Of a DNA stretch of 47,416 bases, positions 33,076 through 40,826 are shown one piece after another; position 1 is the stretch's first letter, and every line of letters starts with the position of its first letter. The DNA is from an uncultured Odoribacter sp. Its GTDB lineage: Bacteria > Bacteroidota > Bacteroidia > Bacteroidales > Marinifilaceae. The position numbers and the translations under genes were made by a program. The stretch spans positions 1-47,416 of the forward strand of contig CAJUQA010000010.1 of NCBI GenBank assembly GCA_910588375.1, given 5' to 3'. The notes under the pieces are model-generated. The model was not told where the DNA came from and did no database searches. It saw nothing but the letters and a program-made list of their open reading frames with translations.

Positions 33076-33108
33076 CTCCTAAAAGTTGGACATGCACTTT
33101 TAGGGGAG
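33076..33108 (+). terminator. Hairpin directly after the small membrane protein gene
   Basis: CTCCTAAAAGT (33076-33086) pairs with ACTTTTAGGGGAG (33096-33108) with a two-base bulge. The sequence AAAAGTTGGACA resembles ends of some IS3-group elements, but no transposase is near, so it may be an old IS end or only a hairpin. Confidence 0.45.
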
Positions 33109-33221
33109 GATTTTAAAGATGTGCATTCGTTTTACTTTTAATTCTGGTTTATTGAATCAGAAAGAGTCTGTCGGTTCTGCAAAGGGCTTTGATTGCGCGG
33201 TGTTGATTCTGTAAGAAATTG

Positions 33222-33246
33222 AAAGGGGAGGTCGTTCCCCTTTTTT
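33222..33246 (+). terminator. Intrinsic terminator
   Basis: AAAGGGGA pairs with TCCCCTTT around GGTCGT, followed by a T-run. It probably ends the 26469-33075 transcript; no other plus-strand gene lies nearer upstream. Confidence 0.8.
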
Positions 33247-33329
33247 CGTGCCCGTCCGGAAACGGCTGTATATCCTATTGTTCCAACAGCCAGCGCCAAG
33301 CCGGTAAAACATGGATGGTTTATTTATCG

Positions 33330-33416
33330 TATCGGCTCAAAAGAGGGATGAAAGTAGCATCTATCGGCTCATTTTGAGCCGATAGATGGTCAAGAATTTA
33401 TAAATTTGAGCCGATA
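33330..33416. promoter_or_regulatory. Symmetric four-half-site array (TATCGGCTCA)
   Basis: TATCGGCTCA occurs at 33330-33339 and 33362-33371. Its reverse complement TGAGCCGATA occurs at 33375-33384 and 33407-33416. The inner pair forms an 11-bp stem palindrome with a TTT centre. Each outer site is exactly 32 bp from its inner site, about three helical turns. It is a strong candidate operator array. Confidence 0.6.
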
Positions 33417-33428
33417 AAAGAATTTGGT

Positions 33429-33527
33429 ATGGTTCAGAATACGGAAATACTCCAATATCTTCACTACAATCCGGGTGCATCCCATGCCGAAATAGGACCG
33501 GTTTGTGAGTTATTGGAAGGTATATAG
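33429..33527 (+). pseudogene. Short frame, possible remnant of a winged-helix/Fic-type gene
   Basis: A 32-residue frame (EILQYLHYNPGASHAEIGP) starts 13 bp after the half-site array and ends inside the convergent gene at 33510. It looks like the start of a helix-turn-helix segment. It may be the stump of a gene once controlled by the array. Weak. Confidence 0.25.
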
Positions 33528-34151
33528 CAATCCGATGCTGAGACCGAGGTTCATGATTTTGTTGAAGCCGATGTTGCCTTGGTTGTAGTCATCTATTTTA
33601 TACTCATCTTTTATATTAAGGATGTAATCGCCCTTGACTTTGAGGTCTAATTTGACGTATTCGCTAAGTTCGATGAGGATGCCGATGTCGGGGCCCACGC
33701 CCGGCGAGAATAGGTTGAGTTTTTTAGACACAGGAGAGTTTTCGGGGAAATGGTATGTTTGGTTGATTTTGATGTGGGTCATGTAGCCTCCGAAGTGGAG
33801 TCCGCAGTAGGGTAGTAGAGTGCGGTCCCACGTGGGGATGTAGAAGGTGGCTTCGATGACGAAGGGAATCAGTTGGCATTTGTAATCCTGTGACACATTG
33901 TCGTTTCCTGCAATGTCGGTTTTGAAGGAATGATAGCCCGCTTCCAGTCCTATGCCGATGACCCGGTTGATTAAATATTTGGCGGATAAGTTTCCGCCTA
34001 ATCCGTTTTTGTTGATTTTACCGAAATCACCGAGCGGATAGGTATAGCCTGCATTGACTCCCAGCAAAAATCCGCTGTCGTTGTTTCGGTAATATTGTCC
34101 CTGCATACCAGTCCAGAGGAGTAGGTAGTAGCCTTTTTTCATTGTTTTCAA
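33510..34151 (-). CDS. Outer-membrane beta-barrel protein (porin-like)
   Basis: 213 residues (start at 34142 also possible). Alternating hydrophobic and polar strands with aromatic ends (GFLLGVNAGYTYPLGDFG, LGGNLSAKYLINRVIGIGLE, LPYCGLHFGGYMTHIKI, IMNLGLSIGLLYTF with terminal aromatic residue) are typical of the OMP beta-barrel family in Bacteroidota. The N-terminal leader is unusually short and weakly hydrophobic (YYLLLW), so the start or signal is uncertain. It begins 10 bp after the TPR gene and is probably in its operon. No specific transport role can be assigned. Confidence 0.75.
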   Translation of the reverse strand: MKTMKKGYYLLLWTGMQGQYYRNNDSGFLLGVNAGYTYPLGDFGKINKNGLGGNLSAKYLINRVIGIGLEAGYHSFKTDIAGNDNVSQDYKCQLIPFVIEATFYIPTWDRTLLPYCGLHFGGYMTHIKINQTYHFPENSPVSKKLNLFSPGVGPDIGILIELSEYVKLDLKVKGDYILNIKDEYKIDDYNQGNIGFNKIMNLGLSIGLLYTFQ

Positions 34152-34161
34152 ACGGATAAAC

Positions 34162-35844
34162 TTAGAGTTCGACAGTTTTTTCAGTCCTTTCGTTGATTAG
34201 TTTCTCGACTTCGCCCAACTTTTCTTGGGCGTATTTGTCATCCTTTTTGATTTCCAGTGCTTTCTGGTAATAGAATTTGGCAATGGCGTAGGATTTTTCT
34301 TTGTAAGCCTGGTCGGCTTTTTCGATTTGGATTTGATACTCTTTGTTTTGGCGTGCCAACCGTTCGGCTTCAATAAGCTGATTGACTTCCGCAATCTTTT
34401 TCTGTATTTCTTCCTTGTCTATCGGCAGGATAGAGGCGGCTTTTTCATAATATACCTTGGCACCGGCGTAATTTTTTTCGCCCAATGCCTGTTCCGCCAA
34501 TTTCTTGTTGTGGTTGAACTCAGCCAGGCGTTGTTTGTATTTGCCGGAATTGAAGATGTTGTCGATTTCCTTTATCTTGTTTTTGGGATAGTTTTCGCCG
34601 GTTTGGAGTTGGTCGGCTTCCGTATAATGTGCACGGGCGATGGCGTAATTTTCCGTTTTGAAGGCGGCGTCGGCTGTAGCGATGATTTGTTTATACCGGG
34701 CCATCAGTTCGGCTCTGCGCAATTCCTCCTGTTGTTTGCGGGCGGCTTCTTCCTGCTTTTGTTTGTCGCTTTCCTCTTTCCGGATGGCAGCGATGGCTTT
34801 GAGCTGATTTTCCGGATATTCCTTTTCGTAGTTGAGCGTCAGAGCTTCCCGGTAGAGGGATTCCGCCGCGTCATAGTTTTTCTGCTGAAACTCTTGGTTG
34901 GCGTCGGCAATAATTTGTTTGTATTTGGCTATCCGTTCCTGGAGGGCTTCGGCCGCTTGTTTTTCTTTTGCCAGTTGAGCCAGAATCGCATCAATCTCCG
35001 TTATTTTCTTAGAAGGATATTCGTCGGCAAGGGGCAGGCTTTTTGCCATGGTAAATTTTTCTTTGGCGGCGGTGTAATTTTTCCCGGCCAGGAGGCTGTC
35101 AGCAGAGGCGATAAGCATTTTATAGGTACGTGCGTTTTGTGCGGCAACGCTCTTTTCGGCTTCTTCCCGCTCGTACTCTTTTTGAGCGATGGCGATTTTT
35201 TCTTCCAGTTCTTTCTTATCGGGTTTAATCTGCAAAGCTTTGCTCCAGTGGTCGATAGCTTCCTGCCAATGGCGTTGGGTGAAGGCGCGTTCTCCTTTAC
35301 CGGTAAGTTCGGCGAAAAGCTGTTCGCGTGCCAGGGCTTCCGAACCCTTCTGTGCCAGCATCTTTCTTATTTCCTGTTCCGTTTTGGCAATCCTGTCTTT
35401 AATTTTGATGGAATACTCTTTGTCGAAGGTGAAATCGTCCAGTTCGTAGTTGTAGTTGAGATTGGCGATTGCCTGGTCGAAAATGCTGAGATCCACGCCC
35501 TCTACATGAGGCAACAATGTGACAATCAGTTTTACGGGAGGGAAGTCGGGGTTGCTCTGAACAATTTCATCCGGCACGTCGGTGTTGATATTGACGATTT
35601 TGGTCACATAGCCGTCTTTTTCGAAAAAGAGTCTGTAATCGGCTCCCAATCCGAATTTTAAATCAAACCGGCCTTTTTTCCCGATTTCTCTTCTTTCCAG
35701 TTCGATGTTATTCCGCAGGATAACGATACGCGCGCCTTCACTGCTGGCATTGTCTATCACAAGCGAGCCGTTGACGTTTAGGGATTGGGCGGAAAGTATT
35801 TGGGAAAAAAAGAGGCTTACCCAGAGGAGAATATATTTGTTCAT
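34162..35844 (-). CDS. Secreted TPR-repeat protein with N-terminal carboxypeptidase-regulatory-like domain
   Basis: 560 residues from the MNKYILLW start; the frame extends 12 codons upstream, but this start is followed directly by a good signal peptide (ILLWVSLFFSQILSAQS). Residues about 22-100 form a beta domain (GSLVIDNASSEGARIVIL). After a helical linker, about 180-555 hold Lys/Glu-rich tetratricopeptide units (A..A...Y..A..L.P...YP..KI.EID) spaced by 65-75 residues. The role is probably periplasmic or outer-membrane scaffolding. A -7-like TAGCTTTG lies on the minus strand at 35869-35876, 25 bp before the start. Confidence 0.8.
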   Translation of the reverse strand: MNKYILLWVSLFFSQILSAQSLNVNGSLVIDNASSEGARIVILRNNIELERREIGKKGRFDLKFGLGADYRLFFEKDGYVTKIVNINTDVPDEIVQSNPDFPPVKLIVTLLPHVEGVDLSIFDQAIANLNYNYELDDFTFDKEYSIKIKDRIAKTEQEIRKMLAQKGSEALAREQLFAELTGKGERAFTQRHWQEAIDHWSKALQIKPDKKELEEKIAIAQKEYEREEAEKSVAAQNARTYKMLIASADSLLAGKNYTAAKEKFTMAKSLPLADEYPSKKITEIDAILAQLAKEKQAAEALQERIAKYKQIIADANQEFQQKNYDAAESLYREALTLNYEKEYPENQLKAIAAIRKEESDKQKQEEAARKQQEELRRAELMARYKQIIATADAAFKTENYAIARAHYTEADQLQTGENYPKNKIKEIDNIFNSGKYKQRLAEFNHNKKLAEQALGEKNYAGAKVYYEKAASILPIDKEEIQKKIAEVNQLIEAERLARQNKEYQIQIEKADQAYKEKSYAIAKFYYQKALEIKKDDKYAQEKLGEVEKLINERTEKTVEL

Positions 35845-35868
35845 AAATATGTCAGTTGTAATTTTCCA

Positions 35869-35876
35869 CAAAGCTA
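35869..35876 (-). promoter_or_regulatory. Candidate -7 element for the TPR/OMP operon
   Basis: TAGCTTTG on the minus strand matches TAnnTTTG. No convincing -33 TTTG at normal spacing. Confidence 0.45.
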
Positions 35877-35886
35877 ACATATAAGC

Positions 35887-35918
35887 AAAAAAAAAGGCCC
35901 CGAATGGGGCACTTTTTT
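35887..35918 (-). terminator. Intrinsic terminator of the YfgM-like gene
   Basis: GCCCC-ATTC-GGGGC on the minus strand followed by nine T. A-rich sequence on the other side makes it work in both directions. Confidence 0.88.
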
Positions 35919-35928
35919 GAGTATTCCT

Positions 35929-36615
35929 CTATTTTTTTAGATTTATTTTAACTCGTGTAATATATTTTTCGATATTCCTTGCTTCGGAGGAGTTCGGAAA
36001 TTCTTTTTCTATCCGCTCATATACCTTTAAGGCCGAAGCATTGTCGCCGGCTTTTTCATAAGCCAATGCGTTTTTCATCAGGAATATCGGGGTTGAAAAA
36101 TCGTTCAGTTTGGAGGAAGCCGCTTTGGCATAATATTCGGCCGCTTTCTTGTAGTCTTTCAACTGCATATAAGCATCGCCGATGTTGGCAATGGCCATAT
36201 TGGACAGCAACAGGTCGTCGGAGGAAAATTTCTTCAGGTAAACGATGGCCTGGTTGTAGTCACCTAAGTAGAGATAGCATAATCCACTGTAATATTTGGC
36301 CAAGTTACCTGCCGGAGTGGAGCCGTAATTGTCGGCAATCTCCAGGAAACCGGAAATATTTCCGTCACCGTTCAATGCCAGATTGAATGAATCTTTTTCG
36401 AAATAGTTCTGGGCTCCGAATATCTGGCTGGAAGCTTCTTCGATTTTGGGATTTTTGATGAATTTGTTATACCCTAAAAAAGCTCCGATTATCACAAGGA
36501 TTATGATGACAGCATTGACAAGCATTTTCTGGTTGTTCTCTATGAATTGTTCTCCTTTTGTCAATGCGTCTTCAATGTGCTCGAATTGATCTTCGTGTTT
36601 TTTTTCTTTTGACAT
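35929..36615 (-). CDS. Membrane-anchored TPR protein (YfgM/BepA-type tetratricopeptide)
   Basis: 228 residues from MSKEKKHED at 36615; the longer frame to 36705 runs through the probable promoter. One membrane helix at about 36-54 (VNAVIIILVIIGAFLGYNKF) with a charged N-terminus in the cytoplasm, then TPR units in the periplasm (LAKYYSGLCYLYLGDYNQAI, AIANIGDAYMQLKDYKKAAEYYAKA, NALAYEKAGDNASALKVYERI). This resembles YfgM-type ancillary proteins of the Sec translocon, but that function is inferred from shape only. A terminator follows, so it is transcribed alone. Confidence 0.8.
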   Translation of the reverse strand: MSKEKKHEDQFEHIEDALTKGEQFIENNQKMLVNAVIIILVIIGAFLGYNKFIKNPKIEEASSQIFGAQNYFEKDSFNLALNGDGNISGFLEIADNYGSTPAGNLAKYYSGLCYLYLGDYNQAIVYLKKFSSDDLLLSNMAIANIGDAYMQLKDYKKAAEYYAKAASSKLNDFSTPIFLMKNALAYEKAGDNASALKVYERIEKEFPNSSEARNIEKYITRVKINLKK

Positions 36616-36702
36616 GGTTATATGCTTTAAAACCTGAATTAAATGTTCTCCTTTGTAAATCCCTCTGATATAACGCGTATATCGTACCGGATTTATAACG
36701 TG

Positions 36703-36710
36703 CAAAAGTA
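36703..36710 (-). promoter_or_regulatory. Candidate -7 element for the YfgM-like gene
   Basis: TACTTTTG on the minus strand, 87 bp before the chosen start. It supports the downstream ATG at 36615 rather than the longer frame. Confidence 0.5.
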
Positions 36711-36800
36711 GTTTTTTAATTTAAAACTGAAAATGAAAATAAAAAAATATTTTTTGTTTTTTCTTTGCCGTAATCCGGAGAGCTTCCGTTATGTTTTTTA

Positions 36801-36808
36801 TATCTTTG
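36801..36808 (+). promoter_or_regulatory. Candidate -7 element for recF
   Basis: TATCTTTG fits TAnnTTTG, 65 bp before the recF start. No clear -33 element. Confidence 0.5.
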
Positions 36809-36873
36809 CCTCCCAAAGCAATGGATAGTTTGATAAAGAACGCCGGGGTCCCGGAGCGTTAATGAGAGACTAA

Positions 36874-37974
36874 ATGTTTGTAAGGGAACTTCATATCGTA
36901 AATTTTAAAAATATAGCGGAAGCGACTTTTACGTTTTGTCCCCGTTTTAATTGTATCGTCGGGAATAATGGGGTCGGGAAAACCAATGTTTTGGACGCGT
37001 TGTATCTGCTTTCCATGTGTAAGAGTTATTTCGGATTGCCTGACACCCAGAGCATACGCCATCATGAATCTTTTTTTGTATTGCAGGGAAAGTACCAAAG
37101 GGACGGAGAGGATGTGGATGTGTATTGCGGGGTGAAACGGGGGCAGAAAAAGGTGTTTAAAAGGAATCAGAAAGCGTATGAAAAGCTTTCCGAGCATATA
37201 GGTTTACTCCCCTTGGTGATGGTTTCGCCCGAAGATGTGGCTTTAATCGATGGGGGGAGTGAAGAGAGACGCAGGCTGGTGGATGGAATCATCAGCCAAA
37301 GCGACAGGAATTATCTTTATCTGCTGATTCGTTACAATAAGGCGTTGCAGCAGCGCAACAGCCTGTTGCGGGCGGCGGAAGGCCGGGAGATAGAGCCGGC
37401 GGTTCTGGATGTATGGGATGAACAACTGGCTGATTGCGGAGAAAAAATTTTGAAGCACCGCTCTGATTTTCTTCAGGATTTCAAGGTGTTTTTTCAGCGT
37501 TATTATGACCTTATATCCTCCGGAAAAGAACAGGTGTCCTTAAATTACAACAGTTCGTCCAAGGATTTAGGCATGAGGGAGGCGCTTGGAAAGGCGTTGG
37601 AGAAAGACCGTTTGTTGGGATACACTTCGGTGGGGGTGCATAGGGATGATTTAAGTTTGACGATAGATGAATATCCGGTGAAAAAAATCGGTTCGCAGGG
37701 ACAGAAGAAAACGTTCCTGATAGCGCTCAAATTGGCTCAGTATGCCTGGTTGTACCAGACGAATAAAATAAAACCTTTGTTGTTGCTGGACGATATTTTT
37801 GACAAACTGGACGCCGAAAGGGTAAAACGGATTATCGAACTGGTCGGGGAAGAAATTTTCGGACAGGTTTTTATTACGGATACCAACCGTCAGCACCTGG
37901 ATGATATGCTGAGTGCACAAAATGTCGGATATAAGTTGTTTTTTGCGGAAGGGAACGGTTCATTTGCAGAATAA
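36874..37974 (+). CDS. recF: DNA replication and repair protein RecF
   Basis: 366 residues, normal length. RecF is an SMC-like ATPase that helps load RecA at single-strand gaps with RecO and RecR. Walker A GNNGVGKT at 30-37, the RecF signature GSQGQKKT near 270, and Walker B LLLLDDIFDKLD near 304-315 are all present. It starts a plus-strand cluster with a DUF721 gene 33 bp downstream, a neighbourship common in Bacteroidota. The divergent YfgM-like gene shares the upstream region. Confidence 0.96.
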   Translation: MFVRELHIVNFKNIAEATFTFCPRFNCIVGNNGVGKTNVLDALYLLSMCKSYFGLPDTQSIRHHESFFVLQGKYQRDGEDVDVYCGVKRGQKKVFKRNQKAYEKLSEHIGLLPLVMVSPEDVALIDGGSEERRRLVDGIISQSDRNYLYLLIRYNKALQQRNSLLRAAEGREIEPAVLDVWDEQLADCGEKILKHRSDFLQDFKVFFQRYYDLISSGKEQVSLNYNSSSKDLGMREALGKALEKDRLLGYTSVGVHRDDLSLTIDEYPVKKIGSQGQKKTFLIALKLAQYAWLYQTNKIKPLLLLDDIFDKLDAERVKRIIELVGEEIFGQVFITDTNRQHLDDMLSAQNVGYKLFFAEGNGSFAE

Positions 37975-38007
37975 TATGAAGTTTATCCGTATAAATATCT
38001 TCAAACC

Positions 38008-38301
38008 ATGCTGAGTCAGGGAAAAACAATGAAATTGGATGAAGTGGTCGATCTGGTGTTGAAACAGATGGGGGTGGATAAGAAGTATAAGGAGTGTGAG
38101 GTTTCACAGGTATGGCCGGAAGTGGTGGGAAAAATGATTGCTTCCAAAACGAAAAGCTTGAAAATGACGGACGGAAAACTCATTGCCTGCTTTACTTCCG
38201 CTGTGGTCAGAAACGAACTGCTAATGGTGAAAGAGGGATTGATATCGGCCTTGAACACCAAACTGGGAGAGGATATTGTGAAAGATATAATTATAAAATA
38301 A
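38008..38301 (+). CDS. DUF721 / DciA-like protein
   Basis: 97 residues; ATG at 38029 (MKLDEVVDLVL) is an equally plausible start. The family signature is visible (VWPEVVGKMIASKT, SLKMTDGKLIACFTSAVVRNELLMVKEGLISALN). DUF721 proteins next to recF are related to DciA, the helicase-loading factor of bacteria that lack DnaC/DnaI. A replication role here is inferred from family and position. Confidence 0.85.
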   Translation: MLSQGKTMKLDEVVDLVLKQMGVDKKYKECEVSQVWPEVVGKMIASKTKSLKMTDGKLIACFTSAVVRNELLMVKEGLISALNTKLGEDIVKDIIIK

Positions 38302-38354
38302 ATAAGGATTGTCGGAAGAAGGAGAGGGGGAACAGTCCTAAGCATAGAGACTAT

Positions 38355-40154
38355 ATGAATCTAATAGAATCGAGAGACCTTTTAAAAGCCTCGGAAAGCT
38401 TGAGTTGGTTCGGAGGGAATATGGCCGCCAAATTGGTGATGTATATCATGCGCCTGGATAAAATCAACAAGCTTTATTCAGATGTATATGATACGGATGC
38501 GCACGCGTTCCTGGATCGGTTGATAGAGGAATTGGGGGTGAGCATTGAAATCAAGGAAGAGGACCTGCAAAAAATTCCCCGGGAAGGTGCTTTTATAACC
38601 ATCTCCAACCATCCTTTCGGCGGTCTGGACGGAATCATATTGATAAAACTGTTAAGTAAAATCCGACCGGACTATAGAGTGATGGCGAATTTCTTGCTGA
38701 AAAAAATAGAGCCGATAAAAGACTACTTTTTAGGGGTCAATCCTTTTGAAGGTCGTAAAAATATATCCAGTACAGGAGGTATAAAAGAGGCTTTGCGTCA
38801 TTTGTCCGAAGGGCGTCCGCTGGGCTTGTTCCCGGCGGGAGAGGTTTCCGCTTATCAGGCGGATTCCAATATGGTGGAAGACAAAGAATGGGGGGCTTCC
38901 GTGCTGAAAATGATAAAAAAAGCGAATGTACCGGTTATTCCCATATATTTTAAAGGTTCCAACAGTTTGTTGTTTCATCTTCTCGGATTGATTCATCCGA
39001 TGTTGCGTACCGTAAAGTTGCCCTCCGAATTATTGAATAAAAAAAATACGGTGGTCAGATTGAGGGTGGGCAATCCGATTAGTGTGGAAGCACAGAATTC
39101 GTTCTCCGATCTTGTACAATACGGGAAATTCTTACGGGCCAAGACCTATTTGTTGGGCTCTTCCTTGGAGGTGAAGAAATTTTTCTTGAAATCGCCTAAA
39201 GCAGCCCCCAAAGCTGAACCGATAGCTTCCTCGGTGGAAACTGCTACTTTGTTGAAAGAGGTGGAGGGGATTACGGAAGATTACCTGTTGTTTGACATGA
39301 AGAATTACAGCGTGTTTTGTGCCCCTTCCATAAAAATACCCAATGTCTTGAATGAAATCGGACGTTTGCGGGAGGTCACCTTCCGGGCGGTAGGCGAGGG
39401 AACAAACCGCAGTGTGGATATGGATGAATATGATCTTTATTATTATCATCTTTTTATCTGGGATAATGACACACAGCGAATTGTGGGGGCTTACCGTGTA
39501 GGCAAAGGAAAGGATATTATCGACAGTTACGGCATAAAGGGATTCTATATCAATTCTCTTTTTAAGATAAAAAAGGCGATGTTGCCGGTTTTGTATGAAT
39601 CCATAGAGCTTGGACGTTCGTTTATTATTGAGGAGTATCAGCGCAAACCCCTGCCTTTGTTTTTGTTGTGGAAAGGAATATTGTACTTCCTGATTAAAAA
39701 TCCGGAATACCGTTATCTCATCGGGCCGGTGACAATCAGCGGGAAATATACGGAAGTATCGAAAGAGTTGATAATGAAGTTTATCATTCGCAATCATTAC
39801 AATAATGAATTGGCCTGTTTTGTCGCACCCCGTTGTAAATACAGGGTGGAGACGAAAGACCCCGATGTGGATGTCATGTTGCAGGCGGCACAGGATAATA
39901 TCGGTATGCTGGACAAAATGATCGGCGATATCGAACCTTCCAGTGATAAATTGCCGGTGTTGTTGAAAAAATATATATCCCTGAATGCCCGGATTGTCGG
40001 TTTTAATATAGATCCGAAATTCAATATGTGTCTGGACGGATTGCTTATACTGGATCTTTTTGATGTGCCGATGAATACGATAGAATCTCTTTCCAAGGAG
40101 ATCAATGACGAAACGATATTGAATCGCTTTACGGCGGATAATGTTGAATTGTAA
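38355..40154 (+). CDS. Bifunctional acyltransferase, PlsC-like plus GNAT (OlsF/GlsB-GlsA-like aminolipid synthase)
   Basis: 599 residues from ATG 38355. The same frame is open to 38112, but that would overlap nearly all of the DUF721 gene out of frame, so the short start is chosen. N-terminal half: lysophospholipid acyltransferase (NHPFGGLDG with H86 and D92; GLFPAGEVS near 158-166). C-terminal half from about 310: hemolysin-type N-acyltransferase fold (LREVTFRAVGEG, RIVGAYRVGKG, SIELGRSFIIEEYQ, CFVAPRC). This order matches OlsF of ornithine lipid synthesis. In Bacteroides the steps of glycine lipid synthesis are split into GlsB and GlsA. The amino acid acceptor cannot be read from sequence. 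The LysE-type gene follows after 12 bp. Confidence 0.8.
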   Translation: MNLIESRDLLKASESLSWFGGNMAAKLVMYIMRLDKINKLYSDVYDTDAHAFLDRLIEELGVSIEIKEEDLQKIPREGAFITISNHPFGGLDGIILIKLLSKIRPDYRVMANFLLKKIEPIKDYFLGVNPFEGRKNISSTGGIKEALRHLSEGRPLGLFPAGEVSAYQADSNMVEDKEWGASVLKMIKKANVPVIPIYFKGSNSLLFHLLGLIHPMLRTVKLPSELLNKKNTVVRLRVGNPISVEAQNSFSDLVQYGKFLRAKTYLLGSSLEVKKFFLKSPKAAPKAEPIASSVETATLLKEVEGITEDYLLFDMKNYSVFCAPSIKIPNVLNEIGRLREVTFRAVGEGTNRSVDMDEYDLYYYHLFIWDNDTQRIVGAYRVGKGKDIIDSYGIKGFYINSLFKIKKAMLPVLYESIELGRSFIIEEYQRKPLPLFLLWKGILYFLIKNPEYRYLIGPVTISGKYTEVSKELIMKFIIRNHYNNELACFVAPRCKYRVETKDPDVDVMLQAAQDNIGMLDKMIGDIEPSSDKLPVLLKKYISLNARIVGFNIDPKFNMCLDGLLILDLFDVPMNTIESLSKEINDETILNRFTADNVEL

Positions 40155-40166
40155 CATTTAGAAAGC

Positions 40167-40826
40167 ATGTACGATATTGTATATATTTTCAGAGGAATGT
40201 TGATAGGACTCATGGTGTCTGTCCCCTTGGGGCCTATGGGCGTGTTGATTATTCAGAAAACATTGCATAAGGGGGCTCTGTCGGGCTTCATTGCCGGGAT
40301 GGGGGCTGCTTGTGCCGATTTGTTTTATGCTTCGGTCGCGGCTTTCGGTTTGGGATATGTAATCAATACCGTTCAGACGCATGAACTTATTCTCCAGATT
40401 ATCGGAGGAATTTTCCTGTTGATTGTCGGTTTGAAAATTTATTTCGCGAATCCACTGAAACAGATAAAAGCCCGGAGGCGGGTGACTAAAAAAGGCTTGG
40501 TGGGAGATTTCCTTTCTCTCTTCTTTCTTACGGCCTCCAATCCGGTGACGGTGATTGTGTTCATGGCTGTATTTGCTGGAACTTCGGTATTTGGGGATGC
40601 ACCGACTTTTTTTACGGAAATCATGGTGTTGATAGGAGTGTTGTTGGGAGGAAGTGCCTGGTGGTATGCTCTTTCTACCATTGTCAATATTTTCCGGAAA
40701 AAATTCAGATTGCGCCTTTTGATTAAGATTAACCGGGTATCCGGAATTATTATTACAGTATTGGGCGGATTGGTTATTTTATCAGCTTTTGAACCTTTCA
40801 GATCATTGCTTCCTCCGGCGGCGTAG
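40167..40826 (+). CDS. LysE-family amino acid exporter
   Basis: 219 residues with about six membrane segments. The N-terminal signature GLMVSVPLGPMGVLIIQKTL and G(F)IAGMGAACADLFYA is typical of LysE/RhtB exporters, and ASNPVTVIVFMAVFAG marks the middle. It starts 12 bp after the acyltransferase, so they may share a transcript. Its 3' end overlaps the convergent hydE by 29 bp. The substrate is unknown. Confidence 0.88.
   Translation: MYDIVYIFRGMLIGLMVSVPLGPMGVLIIQKTLHKGALSGFIAGMGAACADLFYASVAAFGLGYVINTVQTHELILQIIGGIFLLIVGLKIYFANPLKQIKARRRVTKKGLVGDFLSLFFLTASNPVTVIVFMAVFAGTSVFGDAPTFFTEIMVLIGVLLGGSAWWYALSTIVNIFRKKFRLRLLIKINRVSGIIITVLGGLVILSAFEPFRSLLPPAA

Noticed and set aside
33076..33108. Insertion sequence end
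   Set aside because: Only a short resemblance (AAAAGTTGGACA); no transposase, no matching second end and no target duplication.
34225..35661. 478-codon open frame on the plus strand opposite the TPR gene
   Set aside because: It is the mirror of Lys/Glu-rich TPR coding sequence, giving a Phe/Val/Leu-rich product without signal, domain or start context.
38112..38354. Upstream extension of the acyltransferase frame
   Set aside because: It overlaps the DUF721 gene in another frame, and its translation is hydrophilic and unlike the family; the ATG at 38355 fits better.
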